Origin: Treponema phagedenis
GTDB lineage: Bacteria > Spirochaetota > Spirochaetia > Treponematales > Treponemataceae
NCBI RefSeq assembly: GCF_008153345.1
Contig: NZ_CP042818.1
Location: 2,505,001 to 2,569,000, forward strand
Length of the DNA: 64,000 nucleotides
Direction: 5' to 3'
The number at the start of each line of letters is the position of its first letter. Positions within the stretch are counted from its first letter, which is position 1. Below the pieces are notes generated by a model. That model was not told the origin of the DNA. It saw nothing but the letters and a program-made list of their open reading frames with translations, and made no database searches. The position numbers and the translations under genes are program-made. Below, one piece after another: positions 9,839 through 19,625 of this stretch.

Positions 9839-10492
9839 TTGTCAGAGGAAATTCTTACCATAGAGGAAGTTGCTCGTTATTTACGGATTTCGGAGCGAAC
9901 GGTGTATGAATGGGCACAAAAAGGGAAAATACCTTCGGGAAAAATCGGAACGGTTTGGCGGTTTAAAAAAGATGAAATTGAAAATTGGGTAAATGCCCGT
10001 TTATCAAATCAGCAAAGAAGAATTTCAACTGCAGATATAAAAATAGAAAACATTTTATCTCCCGATAGAGTGGTGTCGCTTGATTATTCAACCAAAAGAG
10101 ATGTGCTGATAAAAATGAGCGATGTATTAGGCACCGCCCCGCAGATAAAAAACCGCAGTGAGCTTACCGATGAAATTATTAAGCGGGAAGAGCTTATGTC
10201 TACCGCAATCGGCTGCGGTATTGCAATTCCGCATGTACGGTTAACTTCGGTTACCGATTTAGTGATGGCGGTAGGCATTTCTCAAAAAGATATTATTGAT
10301 TTTGAACCAATAGATTCCGAGCCTGTGCGCCTTATTTTTATGATTGCAGCCGCAACAAATCAGCACGCATATTATTTGCAAACCCTTTCTTTTTTTAGTA
10401 CTAAACTTAAAAATGCAGAGCTGCGCAATAAACTTTTGGCGGCGGAAAGCCCGGAAATTGCATACAAGGTCTTAACCAAAAAGGCTTTGTAA
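9839..10492 (+). CDS. Excisionase-type HTH fused to PTS EIIA (PtsN-like) domain
   Basis: 217-residue protein. I place the start at TTG 9839 because GAGGAG lies 6 bases upstream and the family begins just there; a longer frame exists upstream. Residues 4-58 form a MerR/excisionase-type HTH (LTIEEVARYLRISERTVYEW). Residues 66-217 form a fructose/nitrogen-type EIIA domain with the phospho-acceptor His132 in GCGIAIPHVR. EIIANtr proteins signal phosphorylation state rather than transport sugar, and the HTH suggests a direct link to DNA. Treponemes carry ptsN-like genes with few sugar permeases. The regulatory target is unknown. Confidence 0.85.
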   Translation: MSEEILTIEEVARYLRISERTVYEWAQKGKIPSGKIGTVWRFKKDEIENWVNARLSNQQRRISTADIKIENILSPDRVVSLDYSTKRDVLIKMSDVLGTAPQIKNRSELTDEIIKREELMSTAIGCGIAIPHVRLTSVTDLVMAVGISQKDIIDFEPIDSEPVRLIFMIAAATNQHAYYLQTLSFFSTKLKNAELRNKLLAAESPEIAYKVLTKKAL

Positions 10493-10585
10493 TTACTGTA
10501 ATTATTACAAGCTTTTCTTTAGCTCTTTCTTGATTTTCCTCTTATCGCTCATAGTATCGCATAACGCGGCAGTGGAGATTATTGT

Positions 10586-11953
10586 ATGACATATTTTTTT
10601 GAAACCTACGGTTGCCAAATGAACGTTGCAGAGTCTGCTTCCGTCGAACAGCTTTTATTAAAAAGAGGCTGGGAAAAGGCGGAAAAAGCGGATGTATGTG
10701 ACCTTTTAATCATAAATACCTGCTCCGTCCGCATTACTGCTGAAACACGTGTGTTCGGCAGACTCGGGCTTTTTTCCGCTCTAAAGAAAAAAAGAGCTTT
10801 TTCCATTATTTTAATGGGTTGTATGGCGGAGCGCTTGCACGATAAAATCAAAAAAGATTTTCCACGTTTGGATTATGTGGTCGGTATGTTTGAGCGCAAT
10901 CAGTTTACCGCTATTTTTAAAGAGATTGAGTCTAAGCTTAACAAAACCGATTATCATTCAGAATTTTCCGGTGAAGATTTTTTAGAAAAGCCGGTCTCAG
11001 GGTATCATTTTGCCGAATCTTCATATATAGAAGGAGCTTTTCAAAGTTTTATACCGATTATGAACGGCTGCAATAATTTTTGCACATACTGCATTGTGCC
11101 TTATGTGCGCGGCAGAGAGATTTCTCGTAGTCTTGAAGCGATTCTTGCTGAAGTTGAGGAGCTTTCAGAAAAAGGAGTGCGGGAAATTACCTTATTAGGG
11201 CAAAATGTGAATTCTTACCGCGGCAAAGATTCCGAAGGAAAGCTTATCACTTTCCCCGAACTTTTGCGGCGAGTTGCTCGAGTTTGCGAAAAAAAAGACA
11301 GTATCCGTTGGATTCGCTTTATGTCAAGCCATCCGAAGGACTTTTCCGATGAGTTAATTACCGTTATTGCCGAAGAGCCGCGCGTTTGTAAGTTGATACA
11401 TTTACCGGTGCAGCATGGGTCAAACGCTGTTTTAAAGCGCATGAACCGAAGTTACACACGGGAGCATTATCTTTCATTGGTGGATAAACTGCGCACGAAA
11501 GTTCCCGATTCCGCATTAAGCACCGATATTCTCATCGGTTTTCCCGGCGAAAGTGAAGAAGATTTTGAACTTACCTTGGATTTAATGCGGCAGGTACAAT
11601 TTGACTCCGCCTTTATGTATCATTATAACCCGCGAGAAGGTACCCGCGCCTATGATTTTCCCGATCGCATACCCGATGCGGTGCGCATCGCCCGTCTGCA
11701 ACAGGTAATTGATTTGCAAATGAAAACCAGCGCGGAAAAAATGCGGAATCGAGTCAATCACATTCTCCCTGTGTTAGTAGAATCCCGTTCGCGTAATAAT
11801 CCGGATGAGCTTTTCGGACATACCGAATTCGGCGAGATGGCGGTGCTTACCGGTGCAGATCCTGAAAATTCTATTGGACATTTTGTCAAAGTTCAGATAC
11901 AATCTGTACAGGGAAAAACATTTAGAACGATACCTATTAAAAGCGAGGACTGA
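10586..11953 (+). CDS. miaB: tRNA-2-methylthio-N6-dimethylallyladenosine synthase MiaB
   Basis: 455-residue radical SAM methylthiotransferase that adds a methylthio group to i6A37 of tRNAs reading UNN codons. The N-terminal UPF0004 domain has C10, C46 and C79 for the auxiliary Fe-S cluster (YGCQMN, INTCSVR, MGCMAE). The radical SAM cluster is C162, C166, C169 (CNNFCTYC). The motifs VRGREISR and LLGQNVNSYRG are diagnostic, and a TRAM domain ends the protein. The gene is followed after 2 bases by the LapA-like gene, suggesting one transcript. Confidence 0.96.
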   Translation: MTYFFETYGCQMNVAESASVEQLLLKRGWEKAEKADVCDLLIINTCSVRITAETRVFGRLGLFSALKKKRAFSIILMGCMAERLHDKIKKDFPRLDYVVGMFERNQFTAIFKEIESKLNKTDYHSEFSGEDFLEKPVSGYHFAESSYIEGAFQSFIPIMNGCNNFCTYCIVPYVRGREISRSLEAILAEVEELSEKGVREITLLGQNVNSYRGKDSEGKLITFPELLRRVARVCEKKDSIRWIRFMSSHPKDFSDELITVIAEEPRVCKLIHLPVQHGSNAVLKRMNRSYTREHYLSLVDKLRTKVPDSALSTDILIGFPGESEEDFELTLDLMRQVQFDSAFMYHYNPREGTRAYDFPDRIPDAVRIARLQQVIDLQMKTSAEKMRNRVNHILPVLVESRSRNNPDELFGHTEFGEMAVLTGADPENSIGHFVKVQIQSVQGKTFRTIPIKSED

Positions 11954-11955
11954 TA

Positions 11956-12309
11956 ATGCCCGGAAAATTACTATATTTTATTTTTATTGTATTGGCGGTA
12001 ACCCTGTTTGCGGGGTTTAACATGGAAAACCGCTGTAATGTTTCTCTTATTTTTCATACCTTTGAAAACATTCCGATATTCATAACCGTCATGTTCTCTT
12101 TTTTGCTCGGCAGTATTATGACTCTCCCTTTTTTAATCAGACGCCGACCGAAAACCAAAGACGAAGTTTTACCCGGAGTAGAAACGGTTACTCTTAAAAA
12201 AGAGAAAAAGGGATGGTTCGGGCGAAATAAGGAAAAGCAACAGCAAGCGGATGTGTCAAATACATTAAACACACCAAGCGAGACTTGGACGGAAAATGCC
12301 GATATTTAA
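11956..12309 (+). CDS. LapA-domain small membrane protein
   Basis: 117 residues with two hydrophobic segments (about 4-20 and 38-58) joined by a short loop containing FNMENRCNVSLIFH, then a basic and polar cytoplasmic tail (RRRPKTKDE, KKEKKGWFGRNKEK). The arrangement fits the LapA (DUF1049) family, whose E. coli members act with LapB in LPS assembly. Treponemes lack LPS, so the role here is open. It sits 2 bases after miaB and 3 before the SPOR protein. Confidence 0.7.
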   Translation: MPGKLLYFIFIVLAVTLFAGFNMENRCNVSLIFHTFENIPIFITVMFSFLLGSIMTLPFLIRRRPKTKDEVLPGVETVTLKKEKKGWFGRNKEKQQQADVSNTLNTPSETWTENADI

Positions 12310-12312
12310 GTT

Positions 12313-13335
12313 ATGAAACCGATCATTTTCTTTCTTTTTGCATTTTTTTTAAACGGTACAGTTTTTGCTCAATCGGGGTACTCGCCTGCGGTAAAAAAAC
12401 TTATCAACTCGGGATTATCTTTAGCATCGGCGGAAAAAACAATTGCATATTTTTCTCAAGAAATTCCAAAACTTTCTGCAGTGCAAGACAGAAAATCAGG
12501 ATTTCTTTTTTTTGCAAACTATTTACGTTTATACGGGAAAAATGAGGAAGCGCTTTTGCGATATAAAGAAGCCGCCTTTCTTTCCGAAGGGAAAGAAAGG
12601 ATTAAGCATCTTCTTGACGCGGCTCAGTCCGCTATGGCATCGGATAAAACCGAAGAAGCGCATGAAATTTTACAGGAACTTTCCGATATTTGCACCGCAG
12701 GTTCCGCAGACCATAGCAAAGTTCTGCTGTATCAAGCGCTGTTGGACATTCAAACCGCAGCGAATGCAGAGGAATTTTCCGCCGCTTTGCAAAAGATACA
12801 AGCGTATGCATCAAAAAAAAGCTTTGCAGCATATCATAGTATTTTACTTTTTACGCTTTGGTGGATAAATGGGGATGCGGCGGTAAAAGAAAAGCTTGTC
12901 AAACAATTTCCGAAAAGTATGGAAGCGGCTGCTGTTTCAGGTTCTGTTGACATAAGTCCTTCCGTTTTTTGGTATTTGATGCCGCGAAATCCTGATATGA
13001 TAAAAAAATTCCTAAGCGAGACCACAACATATACAGATTCGCAGTATACGCAGGCAAGAGCGATTGCCGAAAAATTCCGCGAAACTCCGGCTACAAAACA
13101 AGAAGAAGCCGCAATAAGCATTCCAAAAGGTTATCAGCTGGGCTTTTTTAAAGATAAGGCAAATGCGGAAAAGCTTCTTACGGAATTACAGAAAAAAGGA
13201 TTTACCGCAAAAATACAAAAAGAGACAAGGGCAAGCGGCACCATCTATTATCAGCTATTTACCCCCGAAGATGCTAAAGGCTCAATCGGATTAAAACTAA
13301 AAGCGGCAGGATATGAAACCTTCCCTATTTTTTAA
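12313..13335 (+). CDS. Exported SPOR-domain protein
   Basis: 340 residues. The N-terminal signal peptide is MKPIIFFLFAFFLNGTVFAQ with a likely cut after FAQ. A helical TPR-like middle follows (EEALLRYKEAAFLSEGK and similar), then a C-terminal SPOR domain (about 270-340: GYQLGFFKDKANAEKLLTEL ... TIYYQLF). SPOR domains bind denuded peptidoglycan strands at division sites, so a periplasmic cell-wall role is likely. It is last in the miaB-LapA-SPOR group and convergent with the UbiA gene. Confidence 0.8.
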   Translation: MKPIIFFLFAFFLNGTVFAQSGYSPAVKKLINSGLSLASAEKTIAYFSQEIPKLSAVQDRKSGFLFFANYLRLYGKNEEALLRYKEAAFLSEGKERIKHLLDAAQSAMASDKTEEAHEILQELSDICTAGSADHSKVLLYQALLDIQTAANAEEFSAALQKIQAYASKKSFAAYHSILLFTLWWINGDAAVKEKLVKQFPKSMEAAAVSGSVDISPSVFWYLMPRNPDMIKKFLSETTTYTDSQYTQARAIAEKFRETPATKQEEAAISIPKGYQLGFFKDKANAEKLLTELQKKGFTAKIQKETRASGTIYYQLFTPEDAKGSIGLKLKAAGYETFPIF

Positions 13336-13414
13336 ATTCCGAGTTCAGATGTAAAAGCAATTTTTCTGACCGATAAACAGTGTTCAAGACACCCGTTTTT
13401 TGACTCAAACTCTT

Positions 13415-14443
13415 TTAAAAAATGAATTTTTCTACACATAATCCGATTAAAAACAAAAGACTTTGAATCAATGAGATAATAAAAAGATTTTTTACCGCGG
13501 CGATGAAGCCTGTTTGTTTATTCGGATGAGCGCGAAAGGCCGCTGCGTTTTTTAAAATAAGCGGTAAAAATAAAACCGATGCCAACATTGTCAGCGGATA
13601 AATTTTTATCACCGCTCCCATGACAAAGGCAAAAAAAGAGCCGAGATACAAAAGCTTCAGCAAACCAAGCGCTTTCGGTTTTCCGATATAATACGGCAAG
13701 GTGTACCGCAAATTGATGATATCTTCTTGCAAATCGCCGATATTATTTGCAAGCATGAGGGCGGCAATAGCACAGATATTCGGAATGCAGGCAAAAAGAA
13801 TGCGCGCAAGCTGCGCTGCGGAAAAGATTGCTGTTGTTTTTGTGCACACATAAACGGTTATAAGCGGAATGCAAAAACCCATTGTAAACCCCGAAAACAC
13901 TTCGCCAAGCGGCGTGGAAGAAATCGGGAGCGGCCCCGCAGAATAGGTAATTCCCACCAAAAACGAAAACATGCCTAAATACAACAGCGGCAGACCCGTT
14001 TTTGCCACAAGGCATAAACCAATTCCCGCCGACAGTATAAAAAGCACAACAATCAATAGAAGAATATGCGTTGGCGAAAGATTTTCCCTGCCGATGATAT
14101 TTGTTTTTGTTTTATAATCGTGTCCTTTTTGCGCCCGATGATAATCCATGTAATTATCAAGCGCATCTACCAGCATATTAAATAAAAACATTGCAAGATA
14201 CAGTAAAAGCGCCGTCGGAATATCAAGCGCACCAAAATGATAAAAAGCAAAAAAAACTCCCAACAAAAAGGGAAAAAAACTTGCCGTCTTTGCTTTAATC
14301 TCAACCAATTCCAAAAAAACCGCTAATCGCATACCGCTGATTATAGCTTTTTTCCGCAGAGAACTCAATAAATCAAAACGGAAAATCTCCGCCTTCTCTT
14401 TGCTGGGGCTTTCACCTGTTTTACGCTCCGGTTTTACCGCCAC
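13415..14443 (-). CDS. UbiA-family prenyltransferase (MenA-like)
   Basis: 342-residue polytopic protein of the UbiA superfamily, which attaches polyprenyl chains to aromatic acceptors. The first Asp-rich motif is NMLVDALDNYMDY and the second is NNIGDLQEDI. A MenA-like pattern (FPFLLGVFFAFYHFGALD) opens the core. The first ~37 residues are polar, so the true start may be the internal Met at MRLAVFLELVEIKAK. It overlaps the nitroreductase gene by 10 bases. No other menaquinone genes are visible here, so the acceptor is uncertain. Confidence 0.8.
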   Translation of the reverse strand: MAVKPERKTGESPSKEKAEIFRFDLLSSLRKKAIISGMRLAVFLELVEIKAKTASFFPFLLGVFFAFYHFGALDIPTALLLYLAMFLFNMLVDALDNYMDYHRAQKGHDYKTKTNIIGRENLSPTHILLLIVVLFILSAGIGLCLVAKTGLPLLYLGMFSFLVGITYSAGPLPISSTPLGEVFSGFTMGFCIPLITVYVCTKTTAIFSAAQLARILFACIPNICAIAALMLANNIGDLQEDIINLRYTLPYYIGKPKALGLLKLLYLGSFFAFVMGAVIKIYPLTMLASVLFLPLILKNAAAFRAHPNKQTGFIAAVKNLFIISLIQSLLFLIGLCVEKFIF

Positions 14444-15069
14444 GTGATGATGCTTTCTTTTGGCTCTCGTATTTTTTTGCGCGGTTCAAAATTATCGCCG
14501 GCCGCATAGCCGAATACGGTTATAATGCCGACATTCCACTCCTCTGCGGAATAATTCAGAATTGTAAGCACTTCATCATTGATAAAACCTTCAATCGCAC
14601 AGGATTGTATGCCGCATGCGGTCGCAGCGGTCATCATATTCGCACAGCAAATATAGGTTTGTGCCCGTGACCACTCATCAAGCCTTCCCGCCGAGTGCAG
14701 ATATCCATGATATCCCCGGTAATCGGCAAGGAAGGCGGCAAGCTCATCGGGAAACCGTTCCGCGCGCTGCCGAACAAAGGCACTTTCGGGGGCATAAGCT
14801 TTGGCGGCTTTACAAAGGCTGACAACAATGAGCGAAGAGGTAAAAACATTGTCCTGCGCAAAACAGGCTTCGCCGATTTTTTTACGCAAAAGCTCATCCG
14901 AATAAACGGCAACAAACTGCCAGCCCTCAAGCCCAAACGATGAAGGAGAAAGCCGCGCCGCCTCTAAAATAAAGTCAGCCTCATCCTTTGGTATTTTTTT
15001 ACTCGAATCAAATTTTTTGCATGCATAGCGATTTTGAAAAACCGCAAGCAGAGTTTTTTTATCTATCAA
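14434..15069 (-). CDS. Nitroreductase-family oxidoreductase
   Basis: 211-residue FMN-dependent nitroreductase of the NfsB/YdgI-like group. The N-terminal FQNRYACKKFDSSKKIP and LSPSSFGLEGWQFVAVY segments hold the FMN-phosphate contacts, and GIQSCAIEGF and VFGYAAGD are C-terminal family blocks. It would reduce quinones or nitroaromatics with NAD(P)H. The gene overlaps the UbiA-like prenyltransferase downstream and lies 21 bases after the M29 peptidase gene, so all three are probably cotranscribed. Confidence 0.88.
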   Translation of the reverse strand: MIDKKTLLAVFQNRYACKKFDSSKKIPKDEADFILEAARLSPSSFGLEGWQFVAVYSDELLRKKIGEACFAQDNVFTSSLIVVSLCKAAKAYAPESAFVRQRAERFPDELAAFLADYRGYHGYLHSAGRLDEWSRAQTYICCANMMTAATACGIQSCAIEGFINDEVLTILNYSAEEWNVGIITVFGYAAGDNFEPRKKIREPKESIITWR

Positions 15070-15090
15070 AGCTACCCCCTTATTTTAAAT

Positions 15091-16317
15091 TTAAATCACC
15101 CAATTTCCCTTTTGCAATATCGGGATTTCCGTGCCGTCTTTTTTCACCCCGATTACCGAAAGCTCCGGTCCGCCTACCATAAAGTCCACGTGAATAACCG
15201 AATTATTCATTCCAACCTCTTTTTTCCGCTCATCGGAAAGATTTGCCCCGTCTGCAATATTTTCACTATACGCATTTCCGATTGCAAAATGGCAGGAAGC
15301 ATTCTCATCAAAAAGCGTATTCTTAAAAAGAATCTTGGTATTGCTTATCGGAGAGTTATCGCCAACTAAGGCAACCTCGCCCAGCCGGCGCGCCCCTTCG
15401 TCGGTATTCAGTAGATCCCGCAAAACATCCTTTCCCTGCGCCGCATCAAAATCAATAACTTTTCCGTCCTTAAACGTAAAATGAAACCCGTCAACAATTT
15501 GCCCGCGCACGGCAAGCGGCTTTGTTGACTTCAGTGTTCCGTTTACCTTATACGCATGCGGCATAGAAAACACTTCTTCGGTAGGAATATTCGGCGTAAA
15601 CTCAACTCCGGAAAGCGTCTGAGCCGAGCCGCCCATCCAGCGATGCCCCTCGGTCAAATATACCTCAAGCTCAGTCCCGGGCGCCCGATACAAAAGTTTT
15701 TCAAAATTCATCTCGGTTAAAAATTTTTGATGCCGCTTTAATTGCTCGTTATGCTCTTGCCAAGCCTTTATCGGATCATCACAAGTTACCCGAGTTGCCT
15801 CAAATATCTTTTGCCAAAGCTTTTCAATCGCCGCTTCCTCGCCAAGCTCAGGAAAAACCGAAAGCGCCCATGCTGGCGAAGGATGCGCCGCAACAGTCCA
15901 TTTTACATGATTTTCCATTGTGTACTTCATAACCGGCTTCATAGCGGTTGCATACACCAGCTGCCACTGCGAAACCTTCCGAGGATCAACTGTTTTAAGC
16001 AACTCGGGATTTGGGGCAATCAACGCAAGCCGATGATAATTCGCCTTATACGCTTCGCGCAAAAACTCAACCTTAAATTGCGGCAACTGCTTAAACGCCT
16101 CATCCGAAGCAAAATTATAACGGGCAAGCGTCATCTCATCATCCGAAAAATCATAGATAACATCCCGTGCCCCCAATTTATACGCCTGCCGCGTAACCTC
16201 GCGAACCATCCCAAGCGTATGCTCCGAAACCAACACCAAAAGATTATCACCTTTTTGAATATTGAGCCCTACCTTTAAAATAAGCTCAACATATTTTTCA
16301 ATATTTGTTTTATCCAT
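15091..16317 (-). CDS. M29-family aminopeptidase (AmpS/PepS type)
   Basis: 408-residue cytoplasmic metallo-aminopeptidase of family M29. Metal-binding and catalytic blocks are visible: NIPTEEVFSMPH, GHRWMGGSAQTLSG, CHFAIGNAYSENI and NNSVIHVDFMVGG. Its length is normal. There is no ribosome site. Instead an extended -10 element (TGCTATACT) ends 6 bases before the ATG, so the message may start at the first codon. First gene of the peptidase-nitroreductase-prenyltransferase group. Confidence 0.92.
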   Translation of the reverse strand: MDKTNIEKYVELILKVGLNIQKGDNLLVLVSEHTLGMVREVTRQAYKLGARDVIYDFSDDEMTLARYNFASDEAFKQLPQFKVEFLREAYKANYHRLALIAPNPELLKTVDPRKVSQWQLVYATAMKPVMKYTMENHVKWTVAAHPSPAWALSVFPELGEEAAIEKLWQKIFEATRVTCDDPIKAWQEHNEQLKRHQKFLTEMNFEKLLYRAPGTELEVYLTEGHRWMGGSAQTLSGVEFTPNIPTEEVFSMPHAYKVNGTLKSTKPLAVRGQIVDGFHFTFKDGKVIDFDAAQGKDVLRDLLNTDEGARRLGEVALVGDNSPISNTKILFKNTLFDENASCHFAIGNAYSENIADGANLSDERKKEVGMNNSVIHVDFMVGGPELSVIGVKKDGTEIPILQKGNWVI

Positions 16318-16323
16318 ACCACA

Positions 16324-16352
16324 AGTATAGCAAACTTGAAAAGAAGAATAAA
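16324..16352 (-). promoter_or_regulatory. Extended -10 promoter abutting the M29 peptidase start
   Basis: Minus strand TGCTATACT with TATACT at 16329-16324. The A of the ATG is at 16317, leaving 6 bases. The -35 region (TTTATT, near 16352-16347) is poor, which the extended -10 could offset. Confidence 0.5.
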
Positions 16353-16467
16353 GCGGATAAGAAGCTTAACCACGACAAGAGGCAAGTGCCTCGATTTCAC
16401 TGACTTGACACTATCGAACGCTTTGACTTAATCAGAGGCACCACAACCATTCGATTTTATTAAAAGA

Positions 16468-16982
16468 GTCCGACACGGCGCAACGGTGGGCAAACTTACC
16501 ATAGGGCGAAGTTTTGAAAATTTACTCTAACTTCGCCAACGAGTTTTAAAGCTTCAATTTTACAGTTTTGTGTTGATGCTTTAAAACATCGTTTGGAATT
16601 GAGCAACGGTGGGTAAACTTACCATAGGGCAAAGCGTTAATAATTTGCCTTCGCTTTGCCAACGAGTTTTGCCTGTTTACAATAAACTATCAGGCAAAAC
16701 ATCGTTTAAATTTGTTCTGAGTTTTAACATCCTTGTCAAAACCAAACCCATCTGCATGGAACTACGGTATAATTTTGCCGTCCGTGGCAAAATTATACCT
16801 TGCGAGTTTTAAAGCTTTGTAAATAGTTTTGCTTTAAAACGTCGCTGCTGCGTGGAACCACGGGCGGTCCGTGCCCGTTCTGAGTTTTGCCGTCCGTCGC
16901 AAAAAAATAAACACTGGGGATGTTGAATTCTAATACTTCGATTAACATATATAGCGGTTAATTACAAAACGTTATAATAGTA
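16468..16982. repeat. Composite intergenic repeat element, largest copy
   Basis: About 515 bases bounded by CGACACGGCGCAACGG (from 16471) and GTTAATTACAAAACGTTATA (to about 16979). Inside are two CAACGG-TGGGYAAACTTACCATAGG units, hairpins GGCGAAGTT/AACTTCGCC and GGCAAAGCG/CGCTTTGCC, two CAACGAGTTTT...AAAACATCGTTT hairpins with different inner stems, and a 14-bp palindrome GGTATAATTTTGCC/GGCAAAATTATACC (16766-16799). A GTCCGTGCCCGTTCTGA module is also present. No gene is seen between 16318 and 17443. The rest, 16983-17386, is AT-rich and unassigned apart from a GTAC-flanked hairpin near 17083-17099. Confidence 0.75.
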
Positions 16983-17386
16983 TACGCTGCGGTTTGAATT
17001 TTTTTGCTATAGTCCGGCTTGTTTTTAAAGAGCCGGCGTTGCATCGCTTTAAAAATGCGCAGAGGGTTTTCAATATTTTTTTGTACGTTGTTACCGTACT
17101 GAAACTTATAAGACAATTTTGTAAACCGTATGCAAGATTTTGTGCTGCATTATAAAATTAAAAACCGGAATAAGTTTTCCGATTTCTCTTTCCATAAAAA
17201 ACATTTCTCCTTAATATATATTTTTATAAATATCACACTTTCATTACTTTTTATTTTTTTAATAAAACCTTCTCATATCACAATTTATATGCTTTGACAA
17301 AAGAATTTATTAAGGTACTCTTTTACTGCATAATTAAAAGCATTTTTCAAATGTCAAATTTCTGATACAAATTAATGATAAAAAAC

Positions 17387-17415
17387 TTGCACCCTGAATA
17401 AAGCTATGATATATT
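17387..17415 (+). promoter_or_regulatory. Promoter of the chemotaxis receptor gene
   Basis: TTGCAC (17387-17392), 17-base spacer, TATATT (17410-17415), then AAGGAG at 17431-17436 and ATG at 17444. It looks like an ordinary sigma-70 promoter, not a FliA-type one. Confidence 0.6.
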
Positions 17416-17443
17416 ATTAAAGAATACTTTAAGGAGCTTTCGC

Positions 17444-19570
17444 ATGAATAATCACCAGGTCTTTGAAGGGAAAAAATCTATACGTTTTTCTCTTCGCAAT
17501 AAACTCATCATCATCTTCGGATTGATGATTGTCATTTCATTGAGTGTGACAATTTACGTGTCCGTATATACCGCACGAAAAGCGGTTATTAAAAAAATTA
17601 CCGATCATTTTATTGATAAAGCAGAAGATACCGTAAAAATAATTGACAATGGAATATCCACGTACTTAAACTTTTTGGAAGAGCTTGCCGCTATTCCGAT
17701 TCTTGGTATGTCCGAATATTCTTATGATGAAAAAATGGAAGTCTTAAACAGTAAGGCTATTTTTCAAAGCAATATAAAGCAAGTGAACCTTTATGATTCC
17801 ACCGGCATTCGCTATACTACTGACGGCAGAAAGGTTGATATTAGAGATCGACCATGGTTTTTATCCGCAATGCAGGGAAAACCGTTTGCGTCCGAACCGC
17901 TGCTTTCCCGCTCATATAATAAATATCTGGTGGTGTTCTCAACCCCTATTTATGATCGCAATCGCAAGATTGTCGGTGTTTTGAATACAACAGTTCTTGC
18001 AGAGTGGCTTGGAGAATTAATAGATGATGTAAAACTCAGCGACACTGGCGGTTGTTATATTATCGGAAACACCGGTACAAATCTTGCGGATAATAGAGAC
18101 CCGATGTTAGTTGAAAATCAGGAAAATTCAATCGAGCTTGCAAAAACGGATTCTACACGCGCAAGCATTGCCGTTTTTGAAAAGCATGCACTTGAACAAA
18201 CCGAGCCGGGGTATGGCTATTACAACTGGCACAACACCGACAAAATTGCAGCCTTTGCAAAACTGGAAACAACCGGTTGGACAGTAATTGTACATGATCA
18301 TTTAGACAAGGCTATGACTGATGTTTACAGTCTGAGAAAGACATTAATTTTTATCGGTTTTGCTCTTGTATCTGTGTTTTTGATTATTGTATATCTTTTC
18401 TCTGTTCAGATAATAAAATCTCTTAGACAAACAGTTGCGGCATTGGAAAATATTGCCGAGCGGAATGGCGATTTAACCGTACGCTTGCCGATTAAAAATA
18501 ACGATGAGATAACAGAACTTGCCGAAAACTTTAATAAGACAATAGAAAAAATCGGTGCGTCGATACAAAGCATCGGTATGAATACAAACGCAATGCAGGA
18601 TACCGGTAAAAGGCTTGCAACCAATATGACTGAAACCGCGTCGGCAATAAATCAAATGAGTACAAATATTGGCGACATAAAAGAGCAGGCTTTAACACAG
18701 GCGGCAAGCGTAACTGAAACCGCTTCAACTATTGAAGAAATTATTCGAACAATCAAACAGCTTAACGGAAGTATTGAAAATCAGGCAACAAATGTTGCGG
18801 AATCTTCATCATCAATTGAACAGATGGTTGCGAATATTCTTTCAATAACAAAATTTATATCAACGGCTAATGAAACAATTGCCGAGTTAAACGGGGCGAC
18901 TGCGGACGGAAAAGAAATAGTCGGGACGGCAGCAACTATTACACAAAAAATTACCGAAGAATCCGGCAGCCTTTTAGATGCAAGTAATGTTATCCAACAT
19001 ATTGCAAGCCAAACGAATTTACTTGCGATGAACGCCGCTATTGAAGCGGCCCATGCAGGAGATTCCGGAAAAGGATTTGCCGTTGTTGCAGATGAGATTA
19101 GAAAACTTGCAGAAGAATCGAGCAGCCAGGGAAGAGCAATTACCACAACATTAAAAACATTGAGCACGGAAATTGAAACGCTTGCAAATGCTGCGCGGAC
19201 TACCGAAGGCAAGTTCAATATCATATTTGAATTATCCGCACGGGTACAGGATATTAGCAATAATCTTATTTCAAAAATGCAGGAACAGGAAGCAGGCAGC
19301 AATGAAATTCTAAAAGCAATACAGGATATCAATTTAATTACTGTTGAAGTAAAAAACGGATCAACGGAAATGCTTACCGGTGGTGAAACAGTTGCTCGAG
19401 AAATGCAAAAACTGGATAGCTTAACTCGATCCATCACTGCAAATATAAATGAAATGGCATCAGGAGCTGTACAAATCGATAAAGCCGTACAGGAAGTTAA
19501 TGATATTACACAAAAAAATACGCAGAATATTGAAAACCTTGTAAATGAATTAAAAAAATTTAAAGTATAA
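17444..19570 (+). CDS. mcp: Methyl-accepting chemotaxis protein with Cache sensor
   Basis: 708 residues. A first membrane span (about 22-44, [20 protein letters not shown]) is followed by a periplasmic double-Cache-type sensor ([36 protein letters not shown]). A second span (about 300-322), a HAMP linker and a cytoplasmic signalling rod follow, with the conserved hairpin tip [20 protein letters not shown] and [18 protein letters not shown]. It would sense a small extracellular ligand and control CheA. Ribosome site AAGGAG is well placed. It stands alone between two repeat-rich gaps, and no che genes are adjacent. Confidence 0.95.
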   Translation: MNNHQVFEGKKSIRFSLRNKLIIIFGLMIVISLSVTIYVSVYTARKAVIKKITDHFIDKAEDTVKIIDNGISTYLNFLEELAAIPILGMSEYSYDEKMEVLNSKAIFQSNIKQVNLYDSTGIRYTTDGRKVDIRDRPWFLSAMQGKPFASEPLLSRSYNKYLVVFSTPIYDRNRKIVGVLNTTVLAEWLGELIDDVKLSDTGGCYIIGNTGTNLADNRDPMLVENQENSIELAKTDSTRASIAVFEKHALEQTEPGYGYYNWHNTDKIAAFAKLETTGWTVIVHDHLDKAMTDVYSLRKTLIFIGFALVSVFLIIVYLFSVQIIKSLRQTVAALENIAERNGDLTVRLPIKNNDEITELAENFNKTIEKIGASIQSIGMNTNAMQDTGKRLATNMTETASAINQMSTNIGDIKEQALTQAASVTETASTIEEIIRTIKQLNGSIENQATNVAESSSSIEQMVANILSITKFISTANETIAELNGATADGKEIVGTAATITQKITEESGSLLDASNVIQHIASQTNLLAMNAAIEAAHAGDSGKGFAVVADEIRKLAEESSSQGRAITTTLKTLSTEIETLANAARTTEGKFNIIFELSARVQDISNNLISKMQEQEAGSNEILKAIQDINLITVEVKNGSTEMLTGGETVAREMQKLDSLTRSITANINEMASGAVQIDKAVQEVNDITQKNTQNIENLVNELKKFKV

Positions 19571-19625
19571 GAATTTTTCTAACAGAATTGTTTAGAGGTT
19601 TTTCTTAGATCGTTTTGCGATTTTT

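Noticed and set aside
16500-16720. Integron attC-like sites, because hairpins end in CAAC and GTT and some treponemes carry integrons
   Set aside because: No GTTRRRY/RYYYAAC pair, no cassette genes between hairpins and no integrase in the window.
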